The notes: generated by a model not told the origin, from the sequence alone. A stretch of 60,949 nt of DNA from an uncultured Pseudomonadota bacterium (GCA_903844155.1 CAIMSU010000093.1:1-60949), one strand, 5' to 3'; shown: positions 34,404 to 43,488, counted from the stretch's first letter. Translations and numbers: made by a program.

Positions 34404-35935
34404 TCGGGATCGTCCGGCGGTCCACCGGCCCCCGCTGCGGGGGCCTCGTGCCACGTCACGATGCCCCAGGCATGCGGAATGGCGACGATGCCGTGATCCT
34501 CGATGTCCTGCTCGACCCGGAAGGCGTAGAGCTCGTTGTGCCAGACGTAGGCGTGCACGTGGCCAGCGTCGAAAACGGCGGCCGAGACCCGGTAGTTGCC
34601 GTGCAGCAGGGGGATCGACGGGTAGTGCAGGTAGAACGTATAGATGCCGTGATACCGGCCCTTGAGGACGTGGTCAAAACCCGTGTTCGGGCCGTAGACG
34701 TACACGCCGTCGTCGCGGTGGATCGCGACGCCGAAGATCGGGTCGTCGACAGGCTCGGTGGTGCGAAACGTGACCGCGACCAGCAGGCCTTCGCCGGTAC
34801 GCAAGACAGCGCGTTCGCGGCCGGTATCGTCGAGGATCCGCACGCTGTCGATGCGAACCTCGCCCGTCCCGGCGACAAGGGTGCGCTCACCGTCGACGAT
34901 CCTCGGTGCCTCGCCCGCCGAGGCACGAAACGCGGCTTCAGCGTCTGGAACAGCGCAGGCCTGCGTGACCGCAGCGCTCGGGTCGAGGGTGCTGGCAGGG
35001 GTGTCGCTGGGAGCCCGATCGGACCGACGACGACGGGGCGCCCACGCCTCGGGCCGCAGCGGGCCGCTGGACGGGTCCGCGCGCTCGACGCGCCTAGGCT
35101 TCGCGGGGTCTGAAGGGCCTTCTCGCCCGAGCGCGGCGATGGCCACGCGCCCGAGGCCAACGTACTCGTCCACGACCTCGCGCGCCCCGCCCTGCATTTT
35201 CGGCTCGCCCTTGTCCATCCACAGGACCTCGCTGCACAACGCCCGGATCGCGTGCAGGTCGTGCGAGACGAAGATGAGGCTGCAGCCATCCGCCAGCGCT
35301 CGCTCGATCCGGCGCACGCATTTGCGCTGGAAATACTGGTCGCCAACCGCGAGGACCTCGTCGATCAGCAGCACCTTCGCGTCGCTGTGCACCGCGATCG
35401 CAAAACCCAGGCGGAGCTGCATGCCAGTGGAGTAGGTGCGGACGGGGTGATCGATGAATTCGCCGAGCTCGGCAAAGGCGATGATCGCCGGGATGTGCTC
35501 GACGATCTCCGGCGGCGTCATGCCCGCCAGAGCGCAGCCGAGTTCGATGTTCTCGCGCCCCGAAAATGGCGGATGAAAGCCAACTCCGAGGTCGAGCAGC
35601 GTCGCCATCCGGCCGTTGACCTCAAGCTCCCCCTCCGTCGGCTCGCTGATCCCCGCCAGCAGGCGCAAGAGCGTGCTTTTGCCGGCGCCGTTGCTGCCGA
35701 CGATGCCGAACGCGTGGCCGGCCCTCGCCTCGAAATTGACGTTTCGCACGGACCAGTGCTCGGTGTGGTGCATGCGACTGCCGAGGAACTCGAAGAATCG
35801 GGAGCGATCGTTCGGGTAGATGTCGAAGCGCTTGCCGAGGCCCTGCGCACGCGCCAGCACCGAGCCCGGCACCTCCGACGAGGCCGCGAAGCGCGGGATG
35901 GCGGCAGCAGGATCGGGACGAATTGGGCTCAACAT
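34400..35935 (-). CDS. Wzt-like polysaccharide ABC transporter ATP-binding protein
   Basis: Nucleotide-binding subunit of a polysaccharide/teichoic-acid-type exporter, 511 residues. The ATPase half has Walker A GSNGAGKST (80-88), LLDLGVGFHPPFSGRENI typical of the Wzt/TagH group, signature YSTGMQLRL, Walker B VLLIDEVLAVGD and the switch His in VSHDL. After a disordered linker (about 270-350) a C-terminal Wzt-type carbohydrate-binding beta domain follows (DSVRILDDTGRERAVLRTGEGL ... YHGIYTFYLHYPSIPLLHGNYRVS). Such C-terminal domains recognise the modified end of an O-antigen chain. The matching permease (Wzm) is not in the window. ATG 35935 is 16 bp from the divergent thermonuclease gene. It is translationally coupled to the glycosyltransferase. 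Confidence 0.92.
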   Translation of the reverse strand: MLSPIRPDPAAAIPRFAASSEVPGSVLARAQGLGKRFDIYPNDRSRFFEFLGSRMHHTEHWSVRNVNFEARAGHAFGIVGSNGAGKSTLLRLLAGISEPTEGELEVNGRMATLLDLGVGFHPPFSGRENIELGCALAGMTPPEIVEHIPAIIAFAELGEFIDHPVRTYSTGMQLRLGFAIAVHSDAKVLLIDEVLAVGDQYFQRKCVRRIERALADGCSLIFVSHDLHAIRALCSEVLWMDKGEPKMQGGAREVVDEYVGLGRVAIAALGREGPSDPAKPRRVERADPSSGPLRPEAWAPRRRRSDRAPSDTPASTLDPSAAVTQACAVPDAEAAFRASAGEAPRIVDGERTLVAGTGEVRIDSVRILDDTGRERAVLRTGEGLLVAVTFRTTEPVDDPIFGVAIHRDDGVYVYGPNTGFDHVLKGRYHGIYTFYLHYPSIPLLHGNYRVSAAVFDAGHVHAYVWHNELYAFRVEQDIEDHGIVAIPHAWGIVTWHEAPAAGAGGPPDDPE

Positions 35936-35951
35936 GGTACCCTAATGCGGC

Positions 35952-36626
35952 ATGTCGCGCTCCCCTACCCTCCGTGTACGCCTCCGACCGGCGGTCTGCG
36001 TCCTCGTCGCCTCGCTCGTTGGCTGCAAGGGCCTGGACCGTGTCCCGATCCTCACCGCCGATCCGTGCTCGTTCAACGGGGTCGACTACACGTCTCGCGA
36101 GGTCTACATCGCGCGTGTGCTGGACGGGGACACCATCAACACCGATACGGGCGAGAGCATCCGCCTGCTCGGCATCAATGCGCCCGAGATCGCCCATCCC
36201 GATCAGGCGGTGGAGTGCTGGGGCCCTGAGTCCGCGGATTGGATGACCCAGAAGCTCACGAGCCAGACCGTGCAGCTCAAATTCGACGCCGAGTGCACTG
36301 ACCTCTACGGGCGTACGCTCGCCTACGTCTTTGCCTCGAGCGCAGCGATCTCCGGCTCGACCACGATCACGAGCGACTCCGGCACCGTCGTCACCACGAC
36401 AACGGACACCGCAGACACCGGAGACACCGGCACCATCGGCACAACCAGCAGCTCGACCTACGATCTGCTCATCAACGAGGAGAGCGTCCGCGAGGGCCAG
36501 TCCATCGTTTTTGAGGCGTTCGACAACATCAAGCTGAAGTCCGTGCTCTACGACGCCCAGGCCGTGGCGCAGCGCGAGAACGTGGGCCTTTGGGGAGCGG
36601 CGGGGACGACCCCCGAGTGCCCTTGA
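35952..36626 (+). CDS. Thermonuclease (SNase-like) lipoprotein
   Basis: Lipoprotein with a staphylococcal-nuclease fold, 224 residues. Signal and lipobox are visible (VCVLVASLVGC, Cys at 25). The nuclease core has RVLDGDTI (metal Asp), IRLLGINAPE (Arg and Glu of the active site; Asn stands where many homologs have Asp, a variant seen in the family), and YGRTLAYVF with the second Arg. A Thr/Asp-rich low-complexity stretch (about 140-165) splits the fold between that strand and the last helices (LLINEESVREG), an unusual insertion. It should degrade extracellular or periplasmic nucleic acid. It heads a tight set of four same-strand genes, its stop overlapping the start region of the next. Confidence 0.85.
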   Translation: MSRSPTLRVRLRPAVCVLVASLVGCKGLDRVPILTADPCSFNGVDYTSREVYIARVLDGDTINTDTGESIRLLGINAPEIAHPDQAVECWGPESADWMTQKLTSQTVQLKFDAECTDLYGRTLAYVFASSAAISGSTTITSDSGTVVTTTTDTADTGDTGTIGTTSSSTYDLLINEESVREGQSIVFEAFDNIKLKSVLYDAQAVAQRENVGLWGAAGTTPECP

Positions 36627-37591
36627 GCTCGGCGCTGCCGGACACCGGTGGCAGCACACGGGGCCCCGTGCGTTCGCCACCCGCCCGATCGCTGGTGGAG
36701 GCGCTGGAGTTGGCCGGGCGCGAACGCCAGCGCGAGGAGCAGGAGCTCGACCTGGCGATGAGCGAGGTCGCGCGAGAGGATGTGCAGAACCGCCGGAGCA
36801 TCGACGAGGCATACCGGCGGATCGCCGCCTTGAAGCTGCTGCGCCAGGAGCTGGAGGAGCGTCGGGCCGCGATGGCGAGCGCCGCGTCGCGCCACGAGTG
36901 GCAGGCGGTGCGGACGGGGCTGCAGGCCGACAGCGCTCGTTTTGCTGGCCGGGCCGAGGAGGCACGGACCGCGATGAAGGCGCGCGACGAGCGCATCGCC
37001 GCGGAGATGGCCTCCCCGGAGCTCGTCGCTGCCCTCACCGAATTTGAGCGCTACCACGCCGAGGTCGAACCCTCGCTCGCGAGCATGCCGGCCGCCTACC
37101 GGCTCGCGATCTCGGAGACCCACGAGCGAAACGCGCGCCGCCTCGCGCCCTACGCCGCGGAGCTGAACAGCCTCGCCTTGCGGCTCGACGCGGCGGTTGA
37201 GCCCATCGGCGTGGTGGCCTGCGCCTCGCCGGCCGACGGTCGCCCGGAGGCCCTCGTCCTCGTCCTGCCCCTCCCCTTCGCGGTCTACCGGGAGTGGGCC
37301 ACACGGGAGGAGGACCTGGGAACGGTGTTCGCCTACCGCATCGTCGCGGCCGTGTGCCGGTTGCTCCAGGGCATTGGCGCTGCCGACGCGCCGATCGAGT
37401 ATTTTGAGGTTCACGGGTGCCTGGCGCTGCAGGTCTGGCTGGGTGACCACGTCGTTGTGGGCGATCTCCGCGAACAGACGCTGGAGCACATCGCGCGCGC
37501 CTACGAGGAGGGCGCGGAGCTGCGCGCTGCGGGCGTCGAGGTGTACGGCGTGTGGCTGCGTCCCGAGCTGCTCACCGAGGATGGGGCGTGA
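36617..37591 (+). CDS. Helical protein of unknown function
   Basis: No family recognised. The start is uncertain: GTG 36617 and TTG 36623 (a TTGA overlap with the preceding stop) are both possible. The first 170 residues are strongly helical and charged (LELAGRERQREEQELDLAMS, RIAALKLLRQELEERRAAM) and should form a coiled coil. The C-terminal half is mixed alpha/beta (EPIGVVACASPADG, LVLVLPLPFAVY, EYFEVHGCLALQVWLGDHVV) without motifs I can name. No signal peptide or membrane helix is visible, so it is probably cytoplasmic. It is followed by a TGATG overlap with the next gene, so the two are cotranslated. Confidence 0.65.
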   Translation: MPLSSALPDTGGSTRGPVRSPPARSLVEALELAGRERQREEQELDLAMSEVAREDVQNRRSIDEAYRRIAALKLLRQELEERRAAMASAASRHEWQAVRTGLQADSARFAGRAEEARTAMKARDERIAAEMASPELVAALTEFERYHAEVEPSLASMPAAYRLAISETHERNARRLAPYAAELNSLALRLDAAVEPIGVVACASPADGRPEALVLVLPLPFAVYREWATREEDLGTVFAYRIVAAVCRLLQGIGAADAPIEYFEVHGCLALQVWLGDHVVVGDLREQTLEHIARAYEEGAELRAAGVEVYGVWLRPELLTEDGA

Positions 37592-38151
37592 TGGAGCAGG
37601 TTGAAGGGCACGACCTGGCGCTCTTGCGGAAGCTCCGGGTCGATCAGGTCGCGCGGTGGCTGGAGATCCACCCCTTTGAGGTGGTCCGGGCGCTCGTGCA
37701 GGTCGACGCGCTGCCGGCAGACCTGCGCCTGGACACAGACGCCGTCGAGCGTGTTCGAACCTCCCTCGGCCTCGAAACCTGGTGGGACGGCACCGAGCTG
37801 CCCCACGACGACCCCGCGCTGATCGCAGCGTTGATCGTCCATCTCACGTCACGCCTCGGCGTCATCGGCGACAGCAATCTCCCCGCCACCAGCGCGGTGG
37901 TGCGCCGACCTTTGTCGACACGGTCCGACAACCTGTTTCGCGGCCTGGACCCCGAGCGGCAGGTTTTCCTGCGCCGCGCAGTGAACCATCTCGTCCGAAT
38001 GGGCTATCTTGACATCGTCATGACAGCCGCCGGCCTCTCTGTCACCCTCCGCCCGGAGAGCCGGGCCGAGCTTCGCCTCCTGACCGTCGGGTCAGCCGGT
38101 CTGGATGCCCTGGTCGCCCGCACCCGGGCCGAGCGCGGCGGTGGTGGATGA
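37591..38151 (+). CDS. Small protein of unknown function, possibly helix-turn-helix containing
   Basis: Not recognised; 186 residues from ATG 37591. The N-terminus (LRKLRVDQVARWLEIHPFEVVRAL) has a helix-turn-helix-like rhythm, and the second half (ERQVFLRRAVNHLVRMGYLDIVM, then LSVTLRPESRAELRLL) could be a winged-helix. That would suit a DNA-binding or protein-docking adaptor, but this is a reading of secondary structure only. It overlaps the upstream stop by one base and the downstream ATG by four, so all three unknown genes (36617-40271) are translationally coupled and probably work together. Confidence 0.65.
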   Translation: MEQVEGHDLALLRKLRVDQVARWLEIHPFEVVRALVQVDALPADLRLDTDAVERVRTSLGLETWWDGTELPHDDPALIAALIVHLTSRLGVIGDSNLPATSAVVRRPLSTRSDNLFRGLDPERQVFLRRAVNHLVRMGYLDIVMTAAGLSVTLRPESRAELRLLTVGSAGLDALVARTRAERGGGG

Positions 38152-40271
38152 AGGAGGCTGAACCTCGAAAGCTGTTCGGCCGTCCCTCAGGCATGCTCCT
38201 CGACGAAAAGCCCTCGCAGGCCCTCCCGCCTCCGATCCGGCTCGAGCCAGGGGCTGGCTGGCGTGCCCCCACCGCCGCGGCAGACTCGGCGGGCGGCATG
38301 CGGATCCGGAGCGTCGCGAGCCTGCCGGACGAGCTCGAAGATCCCGACGAGATGGAGGACGAGGGCGAATTGGGCGATGCTGGCGACGACGCTGCCGATG
38401 AGAGCGACGTCTGGGGTGCGGCGTTTGAGGTCGATGATTTTCGTGCGCAACGCCGGGACCCGGACGAGGACCTCATCCGCACGCCGGCGCAGGTGCATGT
38501 GATGGCTTCGCCGATGGCCGGAGCCGGTGAGGACGAGGATGACGTGGTCGCGATGCCCGAGGAGGGCGACGAGGCCGAGGCGACGGGCGTTGGCGAGCAG
38601 GTCGCGATGCCGGAGGGCTTCGCTGATGATCTGGATCTCGCGATGCCTGCGGACGAGGCCCCCGCTGAGCCGATCCCAGCGGCCACGAGGGTCCGCTCGC
38701 TCCCGCCGGTCGCCCCGCCCGCGCGCCCCGCCGATGGGCTGCGGACCAGCGGAATTGCGCTCTCCCGTGGCGTTGCCCCGCCGCCCCGGGTGCTGACCCG
38801 GGACGCCGCGGAGGGCCTCGCGGTGGCCTGGATGGGCGCGAGCGCTGGCGACGCGACGGACCTGCCGGACATCGTGGAGGACCACCACAGTCGCATCGGA
38901 CCGAATCGGGAGGCGCGGATGGCGCTCCTCGAAGCGGCGGTCTTCGGGGAGGCCCAGCGCCAGAACGCGCCGCCGGCCACTCCGGCCGTCGACCTTCCCG
39001 CGTGGTCGCCGGAGAGCGCGCCCGGCCCGGACAGCACCGCAGTCCCAACGCCGCGTAGCCGATTCAGCCTCCCGCCCGCGAACGAGCCCCCGGCCCCTGC
39101 GCCCCGGCAGGCCGCCGATCCGCCAGGCCACGACGAGATCCCGGACGCTGTCGCCGCGCTCGCGGAGGCCATGCAGCGCGACACGCCGCCGTCGGGCAGC
39201 ATCGCGCCGCGCGCAAAGCGCCCCACCGGCGAGGCGCCCCGGATCCTCCGCAGGGGCCGGGAGCCGGAGCCGCCCGCGCCAGCCCAGTCGGCAAAGGCGA
39301 CGCGCCCGATGTTCGACGGCGACGGTGTCACCCCGCGCCGTCTGGGACGCCTCCCCCAGCCGCCCGACGATGACGGCGGCGAGCTTCGCTACCCGGGCAC
39401 CGGCGATGCACCGGAATTCCCACGTCGCACCCGGCCACCTCCACGCGCGCCGGAGCCCCCCGCCGGAGCGCGCCCCGCCGAGGACGACATCTGGGGCCCG
39501 AGTCACCGGAACGCGGATGGGCGCGGCCGCGTTGGGCCCCCGCCGATCTTCCCCGAGATGCCCGCGCCCTCGTTTGCTCTCCCTGAGATCCCGGTGGCAC
39601 CTGCTCAACCGCCGCCGGACCTCCCGCGCCCCCCGCGCGCGAGCATGCGGCCGGAGTCGCCCCGACAGGCCCCTCCCGCCGAGCCCACCCGGCCGGACTC
39701 GCCGCGGCAGACCCTGGCCCCGGCCCGAACCACGCAAGCGCCCGGCCGCGCTGCCCCGCGCCAGGGGCCGAGGGTCACCCGGGTGCCCCGCGCCGCCACG
39801 CGGGAGACCGATCCGCGGCTGGTCATGGTGCTCGTGTTCGTGTCGATCTGTGGGTTGCTGACGGTCGTCGTGCCAAGGATGATCAAGCAAGCCCAGCCCC
39901 CCGCGCAGGGCGTGGATCTCGCTGTGCCGGCGGCGGCTGCGGAGGCGCAGCCGGAAGTCGCCGTGGCCACCACGCCCATCGCCGCGGGCACGCCGGTCCC
40001 CGCGCCGAGCTCGGGGATTCCCCCCAGGTCGGACGCAGCGAGCGCCTACAAGGTCTCATTCGGGATCATTCGCGTGAGCACGGACAAACGCGCGCTGATC
40101 ATCCTGGACGGCAAGCAGCAGGGCTACGCGCCTGGGCTGGCCGACATCTCGGTGGCGCCCGGGCAGCACACGGTGCGCGGGGTGATCGCCGGCGGGCGCT
40201 CACGCAGCATCGAGGTACGGGTCGACGCCGGGACCGCCGTGGTCGCCAGCTTCAACTTCGCGGCGGAGTAG
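38148..40271 (+). CDS. Proline-rich single-span protein with C-terminal PEGA-like domain
   Basis: Protein of 707 residues. Residues 1-555 are a disordered, Pro/Ala/Arg/Asp-rich region with short acidic patches (DEMEDEGELGDAGDDAADES) and no signal peptide, so it is cytoplasmic. One membrane helix lies at about 559-578 (LVMVLVFVSICGLLTVVV). The C-terminal 70 residues outside the membrane form a PEGA-like beta domain: RALIILDGKQQGYAPGLADISVAPGQHTVRG. The layout resembles myxobacterial proteins that connect cytoplasmic partners to the periplasm, often kinase substrates or gliding/secretion components, but no direct evidence exists. ATG 38148 overlaps the upstream stop (ATGA). Confidence 0.7.
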   Translation: MKEAEPRKLFGRPSGMLLDEKPSQALPPPIRLEPGAGWRAPTAAADSAGGMRIRSVASLPDELEDPDEMEDEGELGDAGDDAADESDVWGAAFEVDDFRAQRRDPDEDLIRTPAQVHVMASPMAGAGEDEDDVVAMPEEGDEAEATGVGEQVAMPEGFADDLDLAMPADEAPAEPIPAATRVRSLPPVAPPARPADGLRTSGIALSRGVAPPPRVLTRDAAEGLAVAWMGASAGDATDLPDIVEDHHSRIGPNREARMALLEAAVFGEAQRQNAPPATPAVDLPAWSPESAPGPDSTAVPTPRSRFSLPPANEPPAPAPRQAADPPGHDEIPDAVAALAEAMQRDTPPSGSIAPRAKRPTGEAPRILRRGREPEPPAPAQSAKATRPMFDGDGVTPRRLGRLPQPPDDDGGELRYPGTGDAPEFPRRTRPPPRAPEPPAGARPAEDDIWGPSHRNADGRGRVGPPPIFPEMPAPSFALPEIPVAPAQPPPDLPRPPRASMRPESPRQAPPAEPTRPDSPRQTLAPARTTQAPGRAAPRQGPRVTRVPRAATRETDPRLVMVLVFVSICGLLTVVVPRMIKQAQPPAQGVDLAVPAAAAEAQPEVAVATTPIAAGTPVPAPSSGIPPRSDAASAYKVSFGIIRVSTDKRALIILDGKQQGYAPGLADISVAPGQHTVRGVIAGGRSRSIEVRVDAGTAVVASFNFAAE

Positions 40272-40316
40272 CCGAACGGCGGTGACGGGAGAGTCCCGCG
40301 CGACGGCGCGTTGCCG

Positions 40317-40622
40317 CTATTCGTCTTCTTCGACGACGGGCTCCTCGGCCACGTCGTCGTCGTCATCGGCCTCGGGCTCGCCTTCCTCGACCTCGGCGTC
40401 CTCGTCGGCCTCCTCGTCTTCCTCAAACGTGTCCTCGAGGCGCGAGGGCTTGTTCTTGCCGCGGAAGCGTGCGAGCACGGCCTCGCGGGGGTCCGGGTTC
40501 GGATCGTTCGCCTGGTCCGCGCCGCAGCTCGGGCAGAGCGCCGCCGGCCGATTGAGGTCGTAGAACTTGGTTTCACACTGGAAGCAGGTGTACCGGGTTC
40601 CGAGCTGGCTCTTGTCCTGCAT
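40317..40622 (-). CDS. FYDLN-acid family zinc-ribbon protein
   Basis: Small protein of 101 residues matching the FYDLN_acid (TIGR02300-like) family: QLGTRYTCFQCETKFYDLNRP, a CPSCGADQ zinc ribbon completing a four-Cys site, and a highly acidic C-terminal tail (EEDEEADEDAEVEEGE). The family is conserved in proteobacteria and Myxococcota; its function is unknown, and the ribbon suggests nucleic-acid or transcription-machinery contact. ATG 40622 is well placed behind a TTGACG/TAAAGG promoter. It is convergent with the PEGA-domain gene. Confidence 0.9.
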   Translation of the reverse strand: MQDKSQLGTRYTCFQCETKFYDLNRPAALCPSCGADQANDPNPDPREAVLARFRGKNKPSRLEDTFEEDEEADEDAEVEEGEPEADDDDDVAEEPVVEEDE

Positions 40623-40643
40623 GGGGTTTCCTTTGCCCGCGCC

Positions 40644-40671
40644 CCTTTACGTGCCGCGGCCCCCCCGTCAA
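40644..40671 (-). promoter_or_regulatory. Predicted promoter of the FYDLN gene
   Basis: On the minus strand TTGACG (40671-40666) and TAAAGG (40649-40644) are 16 bases apart, 22 bases before the ATG at 40622. The strength of the boxes fits housekeeping expression. Confidence 0.5.
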
Positions 40672-40706
40672 CCGCCCGCGGGCCCGATTCTGGTTACCCG
40701 GCGCGG

Positions 40707-42173
40707 ATGAGCCGCTTCCCCCACGTGTTCCCTGTTCCGTATTGTGCAGCGTTCATCGCGCTCCTCGCTGGGTGCAAGGGCGCCGACACCTCCCCGACGC
40801 CGACGGTGGACGTCCGCGTCGACCACCCGGGAAAAACGGACGCGTCCGAGGCCACCGTGCCCCGCACCTGCCTCGTCGACGGCCGCCTCGGCGTGGCCTG
40901 GCAGGAGGACCGGACCGGAGCCCCCGGCATCTTCTTCAACACGTCGGCTGACAACGGTGCGACCTGGCTCCCGGGCGACGTTCACATCAACCACGCCGAC
41001 GCAGACGCCGTCGCCCCCGACATCGCCTGTTCCGGCACCTACGTGTACATCGTGTGGGAAGACGAGCGGGACGGCGAACTCAAGAACCACAACATCTACG
41101 CCGCGGTATCGACGGACGGCGGGCAGACGTTCGGCGAAACCGACGTGCTCCTGGACGGCGATGTCGATGGCGCCGCGATGAGCCTCGGGCCGCGTGTGGT
41201 CGCGGTTGGCGACGACGTGTACGTCGCGTGGTTCGACAACCGGAACGGCGCGTACGACATCTACCTGCAGGCCAGCCACGACGACGGCGCGACCTGGCTT
41301 CCGGACGCCGTTCGGGCCGACTCGGACCCCGCCGGAAACGCCTACTCGGCCTGGCCGAGCCTCGCGGCGACAAAATCGGGCGTGATCGTGGCCTGGGAGG
41401 ACTCCCGGGGCGGCGCCAGCGACATCTACGCGAGCGCGAGCACCGACGGCGGGCAGACCTTCGGGAACGACGTGCGCCTCGACACCGGCGACGACAGCGG
41501 TGCGACGAACAGCTTCGAAGCGCACGTGGCGATGGAGTCGAGCACGGCGGTCGTGACCTGGTACGACGAGCGCAACGGCCCGCGCGACATCTACCTGAAC
41601 ACCACGACGGACGTGGGCGCCACATGGACCGGCAGCACGGCACCGACGCAGGTCGACAGCGACGGGCCCGGTGCTAGCGACGCGTTGCACCCATCCATCG
41701 CCCTGAATTCCGGCAAGGCCTACATCGCCTGGCAGGACGACCGGTCCGGCGGGTACGACATCTACGAGCGCACGTACGATACCGCCGCCGGAACCTTCGC
41801 CTCGCCCGAAGTGCGCCTGGACACCGACGCAAACGGCGAGTCCCAGTCGTACTACCCGCAGATCGCGGTCGACGGAAGGAACGTGTTCGTCGACTGGCAG
41901 GACTACCGCAACGACAAGGACAACGTCGGCTTCGACGACCTTTTCTACAACTATTCGGGCGACGGCGGCAAGAACTGGAACCAGAGCGACCTGCGCATCA
42001 ACAGCAACGAGCAAGGCAGCTCCTACGCGATCGCCGCCTCCGCGGGCATCGTCGGCGGCAGCTTCGTGGCCGCCTGGTCCGACGGGCGCGAGGGCACCGC
42101 GGACATCTACTCGGCCAGCCGCACGCTGGGCGACGAGAGCGTCTACGTCGCCCCGCCCGCAGCGACGAAGTAG
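40707..42173 (+). CDS. BNR/Asp-box repeat lipoprotein (sialidase-like propeller)
   Basis: Outer-surface lipoprotein of 488 residues with lipobox LLAGC (ATG 40707; Cys in LLAGCKGAD). At least six Asp-box/BNR motifs recur: SADNGATW, STDGGQTF, SHDDGATW, STDGGQTF, TTDVGATW and SGDGGKNW, with alternating VAWEDxRxGxxDIYxxxS strands, consistent with a six-bladed beta-propeller. Asp-boxes are found in sialidases but also in many non-enzymatic propellers, and I see no Arg triad or Tyr/Glu pair that would prove sialidase activity. The gene stands alone between the FYDLN gene (divergent) and the rplM operon. Confidence 0.85.
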   Translation: MSRFPHVFPVPYCAAFIALLAGCKGADTSPTPTVDVRVDHPGKTDASEATVPRTCLVDGRLGVAWQEDRTGAPGIFFNTSADNGATWLPGDVHINHADADAVAPDIACSGTYVYIVWEDERDGELKNHNIYAAVSTDGGQTFGETDVLLDGDVDGAAMSLGPRVVAVGDDVYVAWFDNRNGAYDIYLQASHDDGATWLPDAVRADSDPAGNAYSAWPSLAATKSGVIVAWEDSRGGASDIYASASTDGGQTFGNDVRLDTGDDSGATNSFEAHVAMESSTAVVTWYDERNGPRDIYLNTTTDVGATWTGSTAPTQVDSDGPGASDALHPSIALNSGKAYIAWQDDRSGGYDIYERTYDTAAGTFASPEVRLDTDANGESQSYYPQIAVDGRNVFVDWQDYRNDKDNVGFDDLFYNYSGDGGKNWNQSDLRINSNEQGSSYAIAASAGIVGGSFVAAWSDGREGTADIYSASRTLGDESVYVAPPAATK

Positions 42174-42217
42174 GCTCCCGGAGCGGCTACCGACGCCCCG
42201 TAACCGCGCAGGAGGGC

Positions 42218-42246
42218 TTGACGCCCGCCCTTCTCACCGATAGAAG
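42218..42246 (+). promoter_or_regulatory. Predicted promoter of rplM-rpsI
   Basis: TTGACG at 42218-42223 is 17 bases from TAGAAG at 42241-42246. A leader of about 45 bases precedes the rplM ATG at 42299, with no obvious L13-binding structure. It has the same TTG/17/TAG layout as the rtcB promoter. Confidence 0.55.
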
Positions 42247-42298
42247 CCCCGGGCCTCGCTGTGCGACCCCTTCGCGCCGACCCTTCAGGAATCAAATC

Positions 42299-42751
42299 AT
42301 GACCGACCATCACACCTGGACCACCCACTCCACCGCCACCGCCGAAGTGGAGCGCGCCTGGTTCGTCGTCGACGCCACGGGCCAGACCGTGGGCCGGCTC
42401 GCCTCCGCGATCTCGCAGGTGCTGACCGGCAAGCACAAGCCCTCCTACACGCGTCACATCGACACGGGCGATTTTGTCGTCGTCGTGAACGCCGAGAAGG
42501 TCGTGTTCACCGGGCAGAAGTGGGACCAGAAGAAGTACTACAACTACTCCGGGTACAAGGGCGGTTTGAAGACCGTCACCGCCCGCGACATGCTGAAGAA
42601 CGACCCGACGCGCATCATGGAAGAGGCGGTGTGGGGCATGCTCCCGCAGAACCGCCTCGGCCGCGCGCAGCTTTCCAAGCTGAAGGTCTACGCCGGCGCA
42701 GTGCACCCGCACGTCGCCCAGGCACCCGCGCCCCTCCCCTCCTACATCTAG
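42299..42751 (+). CDS. rplM: 50S ribosomal protein L13
   Basis: Early-assembling large-subunit protein. The 150-residue sequence has the family blocks WFVVDATGQTVGRLASAISQVLTGKHKPSYTRHIDTGDFVVVVNAEKV, YYNYSGYKGGLK, RIMEEAVWGMLPQNRLGRAQLSKLKVYAG and the C-terminal HPHVAQAPAPL tail. The start at ATG 42299 (TDHHTW) gives an N-terminus about 8-10 residues longer than E. coli L13; the in-frame start at 42218 lies inside the -35 box and is rejected. It is cotranscribed with rpsI 30 bp downstream, the near-universal bacterial arrangement. Confidence 0.97.
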   Translation: MTDHHTWTTHSTATAEVERAWFVVDATGQTVGRLASAISQVLTGKHKPSYTRHIDTGDFVVVVNAEKVVFTGQKWDQKKYYNYSGYKGGLKTVTARDMLKNDPTRIMEEAVWGMLPQNRLGRAQLSKLKVYAGAVHPHVAQAPAPLPSYI

Positions 42752-42781
42752 CCCGCAATCCTGACAGATCGAGATAATATC

Positions 42782-43180
42782 ATGGCCAAAGCCCTCACTT
42801 CATACAACGCCACCGGCCGCCGCAAGACCTCGGCCGCGCGCATCTTCATGCGCCCCGGCTCCGGCAAGTTCACGATCAACGCCCGTGAGCTTGAGAACTA
42901 CTTCGTCCGCCCCACGCTGCGCATGGTCGTGAAGCAGTCGCTCAACCTCGTCTCCGCGGCTGAGCGGTACGACGTGACCATCACCGTGAAGGGTGGCGGC
43001 AAGAGCGGCCAGGCCGTCGCCATCCGCATGGGCATCGCGCGCGCGCTCGTCGCCGCCAGCCCCTCGGACCGCAGCGTGCTCAAGAAAGCCGGCTTCCTTC
43101 GCCGCGACGACCGCAAGGTCGAGCGCAAGAAGTACGGCCAGCCCGGCGCCCGCAAGCGCTTCCAGTTCTCCAAGCGGTAG
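42782..43180 (+). CDS. rpsI: 30S ribosomal protein S9
   Basis: Small-subunit protein contacting the P-site tRNA anticodon through its C-terminal tail. The 132 residues show [55 protein letters not shown], the [29 protein letters not shown] tail ending in the required KR pair. Length and composition are ordinary. It is the last gene of the rplM-rpsI operon. A weak 6-bp hairpin (CGGGGC/GCCCCG) in the 30 bases after the stop is the only terminator-like structure. Confidence 0.98.
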   Translation: MAKALTSYNATGRRKTSAARIFMRPGSGKFTINARELENYFVRPTLRMVVKQSLNLVSAAERYDVTITVKGGGKSGQAVAIRMGIARALVAASPSDRSVLKKAGFLRRDDRKVERKKYGQPGARKRFQFSKR

Positions 43181-43488
43181 ACGCGACCGGGGCGAGGCCA
43201 CAAGCCCCGCCTCATTCCGGATTCCCGGCGGCTTTGGCGTCCTTTGGGCGGCTATGTCGGCCCCTCGCCGATCCAGAGCACTTGCGGAACGCCGCGCCAG
43301 CCCCATGCCGTTCCTGGGCGTGGCTCTCGGCACGGTGGAATCCGTTGCGAAGGTCCGGCCGTCCTCGCCCCCGCGCGACCGCGCTCCGCGACGACCCGCC
43401 GCCGACTTTTGACCCCGGTCGGAACGGGCGCGGCGACATTTGGATGCAGTCAGGAGCGCCAGGCAGAGCGGCGTCTTTTGGAACCACG
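43181..43488. other. Intergenic region after rpsI
   Basis: 308 bp between convergent genes with no supported ORF. A weak CGGGGC/GCCCCG hairpin lies near 43188-43211. I see no repeat and no RNA gene in the remainder. Confidence 0.4.

Noticed and set aside
40311-40706. Extension of the BNR lipoprotein to 40311
   Set aside because: It is antisense to the FYDLN gene and would bury the lipoprotein signal.
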